A stretch of DNA of 64,000 nucleotides, from contig NZ_PVEP01000003.1 in the NCBI RefSeq assembly GCF_002973535.1, positions 248,001 through 312,000 of the forward strand, read 5' to 3'. How positions within the stretch are numbered: position 1 is the stretch's first letter; every line of letters starts with the position of its first letter. The notes under the pieces were generated by a model that saw only the letters and a list, made by a program, of their open reading frames with translations, had not been told where the DNA came from and did no database searches. Source of the stretch: Albidovulum denitrificans. GTDB taxonomy: Bacteria; Pseudomonadota; Alphaproteobacteria; Rhodobacterales; Rhodobacteraceae. The position numbers were made by a program, and so were the translations under genes. Shown here in pieces: positions 45,881-54,510 of the stretch.

Positions 45881-46579
45881 ATGGTGGACTGGCTGACAGC
45901 GGATGAATGGCGCGCGGTGGCGCTGTCGCTTCGGGTGTCGCTTTGGGCCGCCGTGGTGGGGCTGCCGTTCGGGATATTCGTGGCCTATGCGCTGGCGCGG
46001 TGGTCCTTTCGCGGCAAGGCGCTTTTGAACGGGATCGTCCACCTGCCCCTGATCCTGCCGCCGGTCGTCACCGGCTATCTTCTCCTGCTGACACTGGGCC
46101 GGACCGCGCCGGTGGGGCGGTTCCTTGACGACTGGTTCGGCCTCGTCTTCGCGTTCCGCTGGACCGGGGCGGCGCTGGCGGCCGGGATCATGGCCTTTCC
46201 GCTGATGGTGCGCGCCATCCGGCTGGCGATCGAGGCGGTCGATCCGGGGCTTGAGGACGCGGCAAGGACACTGGGCGCGCCGGGGCCGGTGGTGTTCCTG
46301 ACCGTCACCCTGCCCCTGATCCTGCCCGGCATCGTCGCGGGCGCGATTCTGGCCTTTGCCAAGGCGATGGGGGAATTCGGCGCGACAATCACCTTCGTGT
46401 CGAACATCCCCGGCCAGACGCAGACGATCCCCTCGGCGATCTACAGCTTCCTTCAGGTCCCCGGTGGCGATGCCTCCGCCCTGCGGCTTGTCGCGGTTTC
46501 GGTCACTATCGCCATGGCGGCGCTTCTGGCGTCGGAATGGCTGTCGAAACGCATTGCGCGCAGGATCGGGCGGGCATGA
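45881..46579 (+). CDS. modB: Molybdate ABC transporter permease
   Basis: 232 residues with about five membrane helices. The inner-membrane permease EAA loop EDAARTLGAPGPVVFLTVTL is preserved, as are LPLILPPVVTGYLLL and AKAMGEFGATITFVSNIPGQ, which are typical of ModB. It forms the channel for molybdate (or tungstate). The binding-protein gene modA is not adjacent. modC follows with an ATGA overlap. Confidence 0.94.
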   Translation: MVDWLTADEWRAVALSLRVSLWAAVVGLPFGIFVAYALARWSFRGKALLNGIVHLPLILPPVVTGYLLLLTLGRTAPVGRFLDDWFGLVFAFRWTGAALAAGIMAFPLMVRAIRLAIEAVDPGLEDAARTLGAPGPVVFLTVTLPLILPGIVAGAILAFAKAMGEFGATITFVSNIPGQTQTIPSAIYSFLQVPGGDASALRLVAVSVTIAMAALLASEWLSKRIARRIGRA

Positions 46580-47721
46580 CGCTGGAGGTCGCCATAAGCC
46601 ACCGGATCGGGGCGTTCCGGCTTGAGGCAGAGTTCCGCGTCGCGGGCGGCGTGACCGCGCTTTTCGGGCATTCCGGGGCCGGGAAAAGCACCGTCGTCAA
46701 CGCAATTTCGGGTCTGTTACGGCCGGATTCGGGCCGGATCGTCGCGGGGGGAGAGGTTTTATATGACGCCGCGAAGGGCATAGACGTGCCGCCGCACCGG
46801 CGCCGGGTCGGTTATGTCTTTCAGGATGCGCGACTGTTCCCGCATATGACCGTGGCGCGGAACCTGTCCTATGGCGCGTGGTTCGGCCGTTCGCGCGGGG
46901 CCGGGCGGGACCGGGACCTGATCGTCGATCTTCTGGGCATCGGCCCCCTGCTTCAGCGCCAGCCCCGGACCCTGTCGGGGGGGGAGAAAAGCCGCGTCGC
47001 GCTGGCGCGCGCGATCCTTGCGGGGCCGCGGCTTTTGCTGATGGACGAACCGCTTGCCGCACTGGACGCCGCCCGGAAGGCGGAAATCCTGCCCTATCTG
47101 GAACGCCTGCGCGACGACCTGCATCTGCCGATCATATATGTCAGCCATTCGGTCGCCGAGGTGACGCGCCTTGCCACCTCCATCGTGCTGCTGGATGGCG
47201 GGCGGGTGGTGGCATCTGGCCCGGCAGAGGCGATCCTTGCCGACCCGGCCATCGCCCCGACCTTCGGCCAGCGCGAGATCGGGACCATCCTGCCCGCAAC
47301 GGTCGCGGCGCAGGAGGAGGACGGGCTGACGCGGCTTGCGACGCCGGGCGGGCCGGTCTGGGTGCCGGGCGTTCCCGATCGGCCGGGCGCGGCGGTGCGG
47401 CTGCGGATCATGGCGCAGGACGTGATGATCGCGCAAACCCGGCCCGAGGGGATTTCGGCGCTGAACGTCCTTGCGGCCGAGGTCAGCGACATCCGGCTGG
47501 GTGACGGCCCCGGCGCGCTGGTCCAGTTGAACGTGGGGGGCAGCCCGATCCTGTCGCGGATCACCCGGCGGTCGGCCGTCGCGCTGGGTCTTGCGCCGGG
47601 CAAACAGGTTCATGCCGTCCTCAAGGCCGTCTCCGTCGCGCGCGACAGTGTCGGGCATTCTGTGCCGGTCGAAGGGCCGCAGGGCGGGAAAGGGACAAAT
47701 ACGCCCGGATTTCCCCCGTAA
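46576..47721 (+). CDS. modC: Molybdate ABC transporter ATP-binding protein
   Basis: 381 residues from the ATG at 46576, in ATGA overlap with modB. The ATPase domain has Walker A GHSGAGKS, Q-loop FQDARLFPH, signature LSGGEKSRV and Walker B LLLMDEPLAALD. A C-terminal Mop/TOBE domain (SALNVLAAEVSDIRLGDGPG and GSPILSRITRRSAVALGL) can bind molybdate and sense it inside the cell. Full length for ModC. Confidence 0.95.
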   Translation: MTLEVAISHRIGAFRLEAEFRVAGGVTALFGHSGAGKSTVVNAISGLLRPDSGRIVAGGEVLYDAAKGIDVPPHRRRVGYVFQDARLFPHMTVARNLSYGAWFGRSRGAGRDRDLIVDLLGIGPLLQRQPRTLSGGEKSRVALARAILAGPRLLLMDEPLAALDAARKAEILPYLERLRDDLHLPIIYVSHSVAEVTRLATSIVLLDGGRVVASGPAEAILADPAIAPTFGQREIGTILPATVAAQEEDGLTRLATPGGPVWVPGVPDRPGAAVRLRIMAQDVMIAQTRPEGISALNVLAAEVSDIRLGDGPGALVQLNVGGSPILSRITRRSAVALGLAPGKQVHAVLKAVSVARDSVGHSVPVEGPQGGKGTNTPGFPP

Positions 47722-47921
47722 CGGGGGACCAATGCGTGTCATTACGCAATACCGTGCCGATATTTCGATCTGCCGCCACGGAACTATTGATTCAGGGCCT
47801 TGCTTGACCGATGTGAAGGCGGCTCATCAAGGCGTCCGACGGGGATGAAGGACGTGATGACGACGGACCAGCCTGCGATGCCGGCGGGATCGCGCGGGCG
47901 GGTCGGCAGACCGAAAGGCCA

Positions 47922-48500
47922 ATGGGCGTGAATGCGAAGGAGAACAGCGTCGACGAGCTTGTCGCGGCCATCGCGGTCGGCGACCGTTTGGCGTTTGACA
48001 CGCTTTACCGCAGGCTCGAACGGCCGCTCTACCGCTTTCTCATCCTAAAATTGAACGATCCGCATCGATCCTCCGACGTACTCCATGACGTGTTTCTGGA
48101 GGTCTGGCGCAGCGCGGCGGCGTTCCGGGGGCAGTCGAAGGCCCAGACATGGATCTTCGCAATCGCCTGGCGAAAGGCGATGGAGGTTCACCGGAAGGGT
48201 GAAAGGGTAACGTATCAGGAGAGTTTGCCGGACCAGATCGACGAAAGCCCCGATGCCGCGACGGCGTTGTCAGCCGCCGAAGATGCAACGGCGGTGCGGG
48301 CATGCCTGAAGGGGTTGAGCGAGGAGCATCGGATGGTGCTTGAGCTGACCTTCTTCGAAGAGATGAGCTACCCGGATATCGGGGCGGTCATGGGCATTCC
48401 CGAGGGGACGGTCAAATCGAGGGTCTATCACGCCAAGCAGCTCATGCTGCGGTGTTTGTCGGCAAAGGGCGCTGTCAGGGGTTCGGGACGTAATGGGTAA
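47922..48500 (+). CDS. ECF-type RNA polymerase sigma factor
   Basis: 192 residues. Region 2 (FDTLYRRLERPLYRFLILKL, then DVLHDVFLEVWRSAAAFRG) and region 4 (LSEEHRMVLELTFFEEMSYP, then EGTVKSRVYHAKQLM) are clear; no region 1 or 3 is present. It would direct RNA polymerase to a small regulon, probably including its own operon. It overlaps the anti-sigma gene by eight bases and heads a three-gene operon with it and a secreted protease. Confidence 0.93.
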   Translation: MGVNAKENSVDELVAAIAVGDRLAFDTLYRRLERPLYRFLILKLNDPHRSSDVLHDVFLEVWRSAAAFRGQSKAQTWIFAIAWRKAMEVHRKGERVTYQESLPDQIDESPDAATALSAAEDATAVRACLKGLSEEHRMVLELTFFEEMSYPDIGAVMGIPEGTVKSRVYHAKQLMLRCLSAKGAVRGSGRNG

Positions 48501-49077
48501 CGACGTGCAACGTGAGATCGAAGAACTTCTGCCGTTCTATCTGAACGGATCGCTGAGCGGGGATGAACATGCCCGCGTCGAGGCGGCGCTGAAGGCGAAT
48601 GAAGGGCTGCGCCAGCAGCTTGAGTTTCTGTCCGCGATTTCCGGGGCGGTGCGGTCGGATGACCCCGCCTCTGCCGCGCCCGGCGATCTGGGTCTGGCGC
48701 GGTTGCGGCGCGACATCGGGCGGCAGCAGCCGGGGCGGTCGGCGCTGCGTTCGGTCGCGGCGCTTGCGGCGGCCTTCATCCTTGGTGTCGGCGTGATGGC
48801 GCTTTGGCCGTCGCTTGACCGGGGGCCGGAGGACGCGATCTATGAACAGGCCAGCGGGCCGGTGGCGAAAGGCGCGCTGATCGTCGCCTTCCGTCCGGGC
48901 GCGACGGCGGAACAGATCTCAACCCTGCTTCTGTCGGTCGACGGGGTGATCGTCGACGGGCCTTCCGCGATCGGGCTCTATCGGGTAGACCTGCCCGAAG
49001 GCGCCGATGCCGGGACCGTGGTGGGCCGCCTTCTGGCAGCGGGCGAGATAGTCGAGAGTGCGCAAAAGGCAGAATGA
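48493..49077 (+). CDS. Membrane anti-sigma factor with C-terminal propeptide-like domain
   Basis: 194 residues. The N-terminus (1-45, EIEELLPFYLNGSLSGDEHA) resembles the anti-sigma domain of ECF regulators that lack the zinc-binding His/Cys set. One membrane helix spans about 85-105. The C-terminal 126-194 region (GALIVAFRPGATAEQISTLL, then GLYRVDLPEG and ESAQKAE) has the pattern of subtilase N-terminal prodomains. The next gene encodes a subtilase and starts in the stop codon (ATGA). This suggests a periplasmic domain that binds the protease. The anti-sigma role is supported by context; the protease-binding role is inference. Confidence 0.82.
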   Translation: MGNDVQREIEELLPFYLNGSLSGDEHARVEAALKANEGLRQQLEFLSAISGAVRSDDPASAAPGDLGLARLRRDIGRQQPGRSALRSVAALAAAFILGVGVMALWPSLDRGPEDAIYEQASGPVAKGALIVAFRPGATAEQISTLLLSVDGVIVDGPSAIGLYRVDLPEGADAGTVVGRLLAAGEIVESAQKAE

Positions 49078-50354
49078 AAGCGTTTGTTGCGACCGTCGCC
49101 GCTTTGGCGATTGTCCTCGGAGCGGGAGAGGGCAGGATGATCGGGGCGGCTTTCGCCGCCGAGCCGACGTCTGAAGGCAGTGAACCCTCTGGTGAGTCGA
49201 CCAAGCCCACCGACCGGGAGCGCGCCCGCGCGCGGGAGAGGAATGAGACGCCCGCCCGCTCCCGCCTGATGACCTTTGGCCGGTCACGGACGCTGGGCAA
49301 TGGCCGCGTCGAATATCTGTCAGTCGGCACGCCCGCGGCGATGGACCGCGCGGCCGAGTACATTGAATCGCTGGGTGCGACCGTCCTGCGGCGCCAGGAC
49401 CTTGGGTCGCTGGGCCTGTCGATGGTGGCCGTCGATCTGAACGAACGCATCTCGGCCTCCGCGCTCCAGCGCCGTCTTCTGGGCGCGGGGATCAGCGTCG
49501 CGCTGGACCGCAACAGCATCTTTGCCCCCTCGGGCGGGTCGCGAAGCTATGCGGCGGACCTGGTGGGCGCGCCTGTGAACCGGACCTGCGCCCTGCCCGG
49601 CAATGTCCGCATCGGCCTGATCGACGGTCCCGTCGATACCGCCGCGCCGGGCCTTTCGAAGATCAATATCGTCAGCCGGACGGTACTGGATGACACCGAC
49701 ACGGCGGCCGATCCGGGCCATGCGACGGGCCTCGTTTCGCTGATCGCCGGTCAGCCGGGGGCGCGCGATGACGAAGGCCTTGCCGTCGGCGCACAGATCT
49801 ATTCGGCGGTGGCCTTCGCGCAGGGGAACAAGGCCGAAGGCAACGGCATGCGGCTGGATCATTTCGCCAGGGGTCTGGACTGGCTGCTTGGCGATAATGT
49901 CGACATCGTCAACATGTCGCTGTCGGGGCCGGACAACCGGGTTCTTTCCACGCTGATGGCAACGGCCAGCGCGCGCGGCGCGACGCTTATCGCCGCGACC
50001 GGCAATCAGGGGCGTGGGCAGGTCGCCTACCCCGCCGCCGATCCGCATGTCATCGCCGTAACGGCCATCGACGCGCGACTTCGGCTTTATCGCGCCGCGA
50101 ACCGGGGCGATGAGGTGGATTTCGCGGCACCGGGCGTCGATCTTCTGGTCTCAGACAGCGGCGGGCGTTCCTATCGTTCGGGGACGTCCTATGCCGCCGC
50201 CATCGCTTCGGCGATCATCGCGCATGAGGTCGGCAAGGGCGTGCGCGGCAAGACGGCCATCGTCGATGCGCTGAAGCGCGACGCCCGTGACCTTGGGGCG
50301 GCGGGGCATGATTCCGATTTCGGCTGGGGCCTGCTTCAGCTTCCGGGCTGCTGA
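49074..50354 (+). CDS. S8 (subtilisin-like) serine protease, exported
   Basis: 426 residues with an N-terminal signal-like segment (VATVAALAIVLGAGEG, ending near AAFAAE), a charged linker, and a prodomain-like stretch at about 78-150. The catalytic domain follows: Asp184 in GLIDGPVD, His216 in GHATGLVSLIAG, oxyanion Asn311 in ATGNQG and Ser372 in GTSYAAAIAS. The triad is complete but the motifs are divergent (IDGPVD for the usual DTG, HATG for HGTH). It likely acts in the periplasm. Its translation is coupled to the anti-sigma gene, so it may cut or be inhibited by that protein. Confidence 0.88.
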   Translation: MKAFVATVAALAIVLGAGEGRMIGAAFAAEPTSEGSEPSGESTKPTDRERARARERNETPARSRLMTFGRSRTLGNGRVEYLSVGTPAAMDRAAEYIESLGATVLRRQDLGSLGLSMVAVDLNERISASALQRRLLGAGISVALDRNSIFAPSGGSRSYAADLVGAPVNRTCALPGNVRIGLIDGPVDTAAPGLSKINIVSRTVLDDTDTAADPGHATGLVSLIAGQPGARDDEGLAVGAQIYSAVAFAQGNKAEGNGMRLDHFARGLDWLLGDNVDIVNMSLSGPDNRVLSTLMATASARGATLIAATGNQGRGQVAYPAADPHVIAVTAIDARLRLYRAANRGDEVDFAAPGVDLLVSDSGGRSYRSGTSYAAAIASAIIAHEVGKGVRGKTAIVDALKRDARDLGAAGHDSDFGWGLLQLPGC

Positions 50355-50970
50355 GCGGACGGGCGCGACGGCCTGCCGGAAGTTTTTTTTCGGAAAATCT
50401 GAATTTCTTTTGAACCGAACCCTATGGGGCGCAACTAACAGACAATGGGTGTGGGTAGATATTTGGGGATGAGTGTCGGCGGGCTGTACTCACGGAACGG
50501 CCGGCAGATCACCAAGGTCAAGAGTTCAGGTGTAAGAGTGGCTGCCTCCTCCAGACGTCGATCGTTGTGTCCTGTCGGGTGTGCTTGAAGTAACGAGTTT
50601 CTGACTGATCGATCGGCGGGAGCGGTCAACGCTGTACGGGTGCGCAAGCATACGAGGTGTTGGCCGCTTCCGCCCTTTTCACGCGGGCGACAGGCGCGGC
50701 CCCGTCCGGTTTACTTTCCCTGCATCGCCCAGCGCATCCCGTACCCTCGGCCCACGGTCCCGCATCTGCCTAATTTTTAGGCGCCCGGCGGAATGGCGCC
50801 GATCCGGGGGCCTCTGGATGGGCGCAGAACCTCCTGTTGGGTGCCTCCCCTCGCCTTTTGCGAATGCTGCACGCGCATTCCTCTTGCGGAAATGCAAGAA
50901 GCGGTATGAATGCGCGATGGTGACGCCCGATGAGTCGGGCTGGCTGCCAGGCTATTGCAAACGTTGAAGA
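50355..50970. other. 616-base intergenic region between the protease gene and opgG
   Basis: No supported gene. A poly-T stretch follows CCGGAAG near 50378-50392 and may end the sigma operon. A small perfect hairpin GCCTAA-TTT-TTAGGC lies at 50768-50782 and a second GGCGCC/GGCGCC at 50780-50801. The middle (about 50420-50660) is visibly lower in GC than the flanks. A 72-codon minus-strand frame at 50679-50897 looks spurious. The region probably holds the opgG promoter and could hide a small RNA. Confidence 0.5.
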
Positions 50971-52557
50971 ATGATTCCGAACATGACTGATCTCCGGTCG
51001 CCCTCGCGGCGGCTGTTCCTGACCGCGGCGGGGACCACCGCGCTGACCATGCTGGCGCTGCCCGCCCCCCTCTGGGCGCAGGCCGATGCGGTGCAGGGCG
51101 AACCCTTCAGCTTTGACCTGCTGACCGACGCCGCGCGCGCGCGGGCGGCCCAGCCTGCGCCCGAGGCAGAGGTCCTGTCGCCGCTTTTCACCGACCTCAA
51201 CTATGACGACTATCAGCATATCCAGTTCCGCCCCGCCAAGGCGCGGTGGAAATCGGCGGAAAGCACCTGGAACCTGCTGCCCTTCCACCTCGGCTGGCTG
51301 TTCAAGGAGCCGGTGCGCCTGCATGAGGTCATCGACGGGCGCGCGACCGAACTGACCTTCACCACCGACGATTTCGACTATCGCGGCCATCTGAAAGAGG
51401 ACGTCCCCCCCGCAACCGCGCTTCCCGGCGTGGCGGGCTTCAAGCTGACCCATCCGCTGAACCGCGCCGACAAGATGGATGAGATCATCTCCTTCGTCGG
51501 GGCCAGCTATTTTCGCGCGCTGGGACAGGGCAACACTTACGGCCTTTCGGCACGCGGTCTGGCCATCGACAGCGGCTTGACCAAGGCCGAGGAATTCCCG
51601 CGCTTCAGCGGTTTCTGGCTGGAACGTCCGGCGCCGGGGGATGAGCGGGTGACGATCTACGCCGCGCTTGACAGCGCGAGCGTGACCGGGGCCTACCGTT
51701 TCATCGTGACGCCGGGCGTCGACACCACAGTCGAGGTGACGGCGCGGCTTTTCTTCCGCAATGACGTCGAACAGCTTGGCATCGCGCCGCTGACCTCAAT
51801 GTTCCTCTTCGCCGATGTGAACCGGGCGCGGTTCCTCGACTACCGCCCGCGCGTCCATGACAGCAACGGCCTCAGGATCGTGCGGGCGGATGGTGACGTG
51901 ATCTGGCGCGCGCTCGACAATCCGGCGCGGCTTGCGACCTCCTATTACAGCGAGACGCAGCCGCAGCGCTTCGGCCTGCACCAGCGGGGGCGGGATTTCG
52001 ACGATTACCAGGACGCCGGTGCGCGCTATGACCTGCGGCCTTCGGTCGATGTCGAGCCGATCGGCGACTGGGGCGCGGGCAAGGTCCGGCTTTTCGAGCT
52101 TCCGACCGATGTCGAGGTGCATGACAATATCGGCGCCTTCTGGATTCCCGACCAGCCGGTAAAGGCGGGCGATGCGCGCGAATTCGCCTACAGGCTGCAT
52201 TGGGGTCGGCTGGAACCCGACTATTCCGACGACCGGGCCATCGTCCGGGCCACACGAAGCGGTGTGGGCGGGGCGGCGGGGGTTGAAAACCCGCCCGACA
52301 CGCGCAAGTTCGTGGTCGATTTCCACGGCGGAATGCTTGGCCGCCTGCCGGACAGCGACACGGAGGTGTCACCGGTGCTGAGCGTGTCCGGGGGGACCGT
52401 CGATGTGCTGACCCTGTCGAAGCTTCCCGGTGAACCGACATGGAGGATGGCCGCCGACATCGCGGCCAAGGACGGCGCGGTCGTGGAGATGACGGCACAT
52501 ATCGCAGGCTACGGCAGGAAACTGTCGGAGATCTGGTCATTCCAATGGGTGAAGTGA
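50971..52557 (+). CDS. opgG: Glucan biosynthesis protein G
   Basis: 528 residues with a twin-arginine signal (PSRRLFLTAAGTTAL, then APLWAQ). The mature periplasmic domain has the MdoG/OpgG family stretches FSFDLLTDAARARAAQ, LNYDDYQHIQFRP, FHLGWLFKEPVRLHEV and FAGFYLF-like blocks. OpgG is needed for building the osmoregulated periplasmic glucan backbone. ATG at 50971 is used; a second ATG is four codons later. It is the first gene of opgGIHC. Confidence 0.94.
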   Translation: MIPNMTDLRSPSRRLFLTAAGTTALTMLALPAPLWAQADAVQGEPFSFDLLTDAARARAAQPAPEAEVLSPLFTDLNYDDYQHIQFRPAKARWKSAESTWNLLPFHLGWLFKEPVRLHEVIDGRATELTFTTDDFDYRGHLKEDVPPATALPGVAGFKLTHPLNRADKMDEIISFVGASYFRALGQGNTYGLSARGLAIDSGLTKAEEFPRFSGFWLERPAPGDERVTIYAALDSASVTGAYRFIVTPGVDTTVEVTARLFFRNDVEQLGIAPLTSMFLFADVNRARFLDYRPRVHDSNGLRIVRADGDVIWRALDNPARLATSYYSETQPQRFGLHQRGRDFDDYQDAGARYDLRPSVDVEPIGDWGAGKVRLFELPTDVEVHDNIGAFWIPDQPVKAGDAREFAYRLHWGRLEPDYSDDRAIVRATRSGVGGAAGVENPPDTRKFVVDFHGGMLGRLPDSDTEVSPVLSVSGGTVDVLTLSKLPGEPTWRMAADIAAKDGAVVEMTAHIAGYGRKLSEIWSFQWVK

Positions 52558-52733
52558 TGAATATCGAGGTGCTTTCCGAACGCGATGCCGAGGCGGTGAT
52601 CCTGCCGATCCCGGCCGCTGCCGCGCTGCCCGACGCCCCCCTCGCGATGCCCACGCAACGGCTTGAGGCGCCACAGGCGCTCACCGTCCTGCGCGGCCTT
52701 TTCGGCGCGGCGCGGCGCACGGTGAACCATTGA
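52557..52733 (+). CDS. opgI: OpgI small protein of the periplasmic glucan operon
   Basis: 58 residues from the ATG at 52557, which overlaps the opgG stop by one base (TGATG). It begins MNIEVLSERDAEAVILPIPA and contains MPTQRLEAPQALTVLRGLFG; there is no signal or membrane helix. Rhodobacter sphaeroides has a small gene of unknown function, opgI, at exactly this place in opgGIHC, and position and size support the same name here. Its role is unknown. Confidence 0.7.
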   Translation: MNIEVLSERDAEAVILPIPAAAALPDAPLAMPTQRLEAPQALTVLRGLFGAARRTVNH

Positions 52734-52734
52734 C

Positions 52735-54510
52735 ATGGGCAGCCGGTCCAGACTGATCGCCCTGCGTTCGGTTGCCGTTCTTCTGCCCGTGCTGGCGGGA
52801 AGCGGGGCGGCAGCGCTGTTCCTTCAGTATTCCTCGGCTGCGGGCCTGACCGTCTATGCCTATCTCAGCGCCGCCCTGCTGGCGCTGTCGACCGCCTGGC
52901 TCGCCTGGGGCGCGGGGCTGTCGCTGATCGGGCTTTGGCCCGCGCGAAGGGCAACGGTCGCGGCGCAGCCGATCCGGGGCAAGACCGCGCTCCTGATGCC
53001 GGTTTGCAACGAAGACCCCGCCGCGACCTTCGCCCGCGTGGCGGCGATGATGGAGGCGCTGCACGACGCCCCGGCGCGGATCGACTTTGCGATCCTGTCC
53101 GACAGTTCCCGGCCCGAGGTGATCGCGGGCGAAGCCTATTGGTTCAATCGCCTGATGGCCGAAACCGGCGGCGAGGGGCGGCTCTTCTACCGCCGCCGCA
53201 GCCAGAATACCGGACGCAAGGCGGGTAATATCGCGGATTTCTTCCGCCGCAGCGGCGGGGCCTATGACTTTGCCCTGATCCTTGACGCGGACAGCCTGAT
53301 GGAGGCGGAGTCGATCCTTGAGATGATCCGGCGGATGGAGGCGGAGCCACGCCTTGGCCTGCTTCAGACGCTTCCCGTCGTGGTACGGGCGCAGTCGATC
53401 TTCGGCCGCGCGATGCAATTCGCCGCCGGGTTCTATTCGCCGGTCTTCGCGCGCGGGCTGGCGCGGCTTCAGGGGGCCGCGGGGCCGTTCTGGGGCCATA
53501 ACGCCATCGTCCGTACCGCCGCCTGGGCCGGGTCCTGTGGGTTGCCGGAACTGGACGGGCCGCCGCCCTTCGGGGGCCATATCCTTAGCCATGACATCGT
53601 CGAGGCGGCGCTTCTGGCCCGCGCGGGGTGGATCGTGCGCCTCGACCCCGATCTGGGCGGGTCATATGAGGAAGGGCCGGAAAACCTGATTGAACATGCC
53701 AAGCGCGACCGGCGCTGGTGCCAGGGCAACCTTCAGCATTCCCGCGTCATCGGTGCAGCCGGTCTGCCGGGGTGGAGCCGCATGTCGCTGGGCCTTGGGA
53801 TCATGGCCTATATCGCCCCGGTCTTCTGGGGCGGGTTCCTGATCTCCTCTCTCCTCGACCGGGCGAACCTGCCGCCGCCCGACTATTTCCCCGACCCGCA
53901 CCAGTTCTTCCCGGTCTTTCCCAGCGATGAGACGGCGAAGGCGATCGGCCTTGCGATCGGGATCGTCGGCCTTCTGATCATGCCGAAACTCCTGATCGTG
54001 ATCGAGGCGGCGATGGGCGGCCGGTTGCGGCAGTTCGGGCGGCCTGCCTCTGTCGTCCTGTCCTCGGTCCTGGACCTCGCGCTGTCGAGCGTGATCGCCC
54101 CGATCCTGATGGCCTTCCAGACCCGGTCCGTGCTTCAGGTCCTGCGCGGCGCCGATGGCGGCTGGCCCGCGAACCGGCGGGGCGAGGCGCGGCTGACCCT
54201 GATGGAGGCGTTCGAGGCCTGCCACTTCATGGTCACGGTCGGGCTTCTGGGTCTTGTCGCCTCATGGTACTGGATCCCCGCGCTGCTGCCCTGGCTGCTG
54301 CCGGTGCTTGGCCCGATGATCCTGTCGCCGGTCCTGATCGCCTGGACCTCACGCTCTGCGGCGGGGTCGGCGGTGTTCGGGATGCCCGAGGAACGCGCCC
54401 TGCCGCCGATCCTTGCGCGGCACGACGCGATCCTTGCGCGCTGGGGGCAGACCTCGGGCGCTGCGCTTGGCACGGGCGCCCAACCGGGCCGGGGTACCGC
54501 CGATGCCTGA
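52735..54510 (+). CDS. opgH: Glucans biosynthesis glucosyltransferase H
   Basis: 591 residues. Two N-terminal helices precede a GT2 glucosyltransferase domain (LLMPVCNEDPAATFARVAAM, ALILDADSLMEAESIL, DRRWCQGNLQHSRVIGAAGL), with several helices following. The QxxRW-type motif is RDRRWCQGN. OpgH polymerises UDP-glucose into the glucan backbone while exporting it across the inner membrane. It starts one base after opgI ends and overlaps opgC. Confidence 0.95.
   Translation: MGSRSRLIALRSVAVLLPVLAGSGAAALFLQYSSAAGLTVYAYLSAALLALSTAWLAWGAGLSLIGLWPARRATVAAQPIRGKTALLMPVCNEDPAATFARVAAMMEALHDAPARIDFAILSDSSRPEVIAGEAYWFNRLMAETGGEGRLFYRRRSQNTGRKAGNIADFFRRSGGAYDFALILDADSLMEAESILEMIRRMEAEPRLGLLQTLPVVVRAQSIFGRAMQFAAGFYSPVFARGLARLQGAAGPFWGHNAIVRTAAWAGSCGLPELDGPPPFGGHILSHDIVEAALLARAGWIVRLDPDLGGSYEEGPENLIEHAKRDRRWCQGNLQHSRVIGAAGLPGWSRMSLGLGIMAYIAPVFWGGFLISSLLDRANLPPPDYFPDPHQFFPVFPSDETAKAIGLAIGIVGLLIMPKLLIVIEAAMGGRLRQFGRPASVVLSSVLDLALSSVIAPILMAFQTRSVLQVLRGADGGWPANRRGEARLTLMEAFEACHFMVTVGLLGLVASWYWIPALLPWLLPVLGPMILSPVLIAWTSRSAAGSAVFGMPEERALPPILARHDAILARWGQTSGAALGTGAQPGRGTADA

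Noticed and set aside
47697-47725. CCCCCGT/ACGGGGG palindrome at the modC stop as a terminator
   Set aside because: It has no T-run and almost no loop, and includes the modC end itself.
47775-47800. GGAAC box upstream of the ECF sigma gene as an autoregulated promoter
   Set aside because: No matching -10 at the expected spacing could be found.
50679-50897. 72-codon minus-strand ORF upstream of opgG
   Set aside because: Arg/Pro/Gly-rich random-looking sequence with no ribosome site or family; it overlaps the hairpins.
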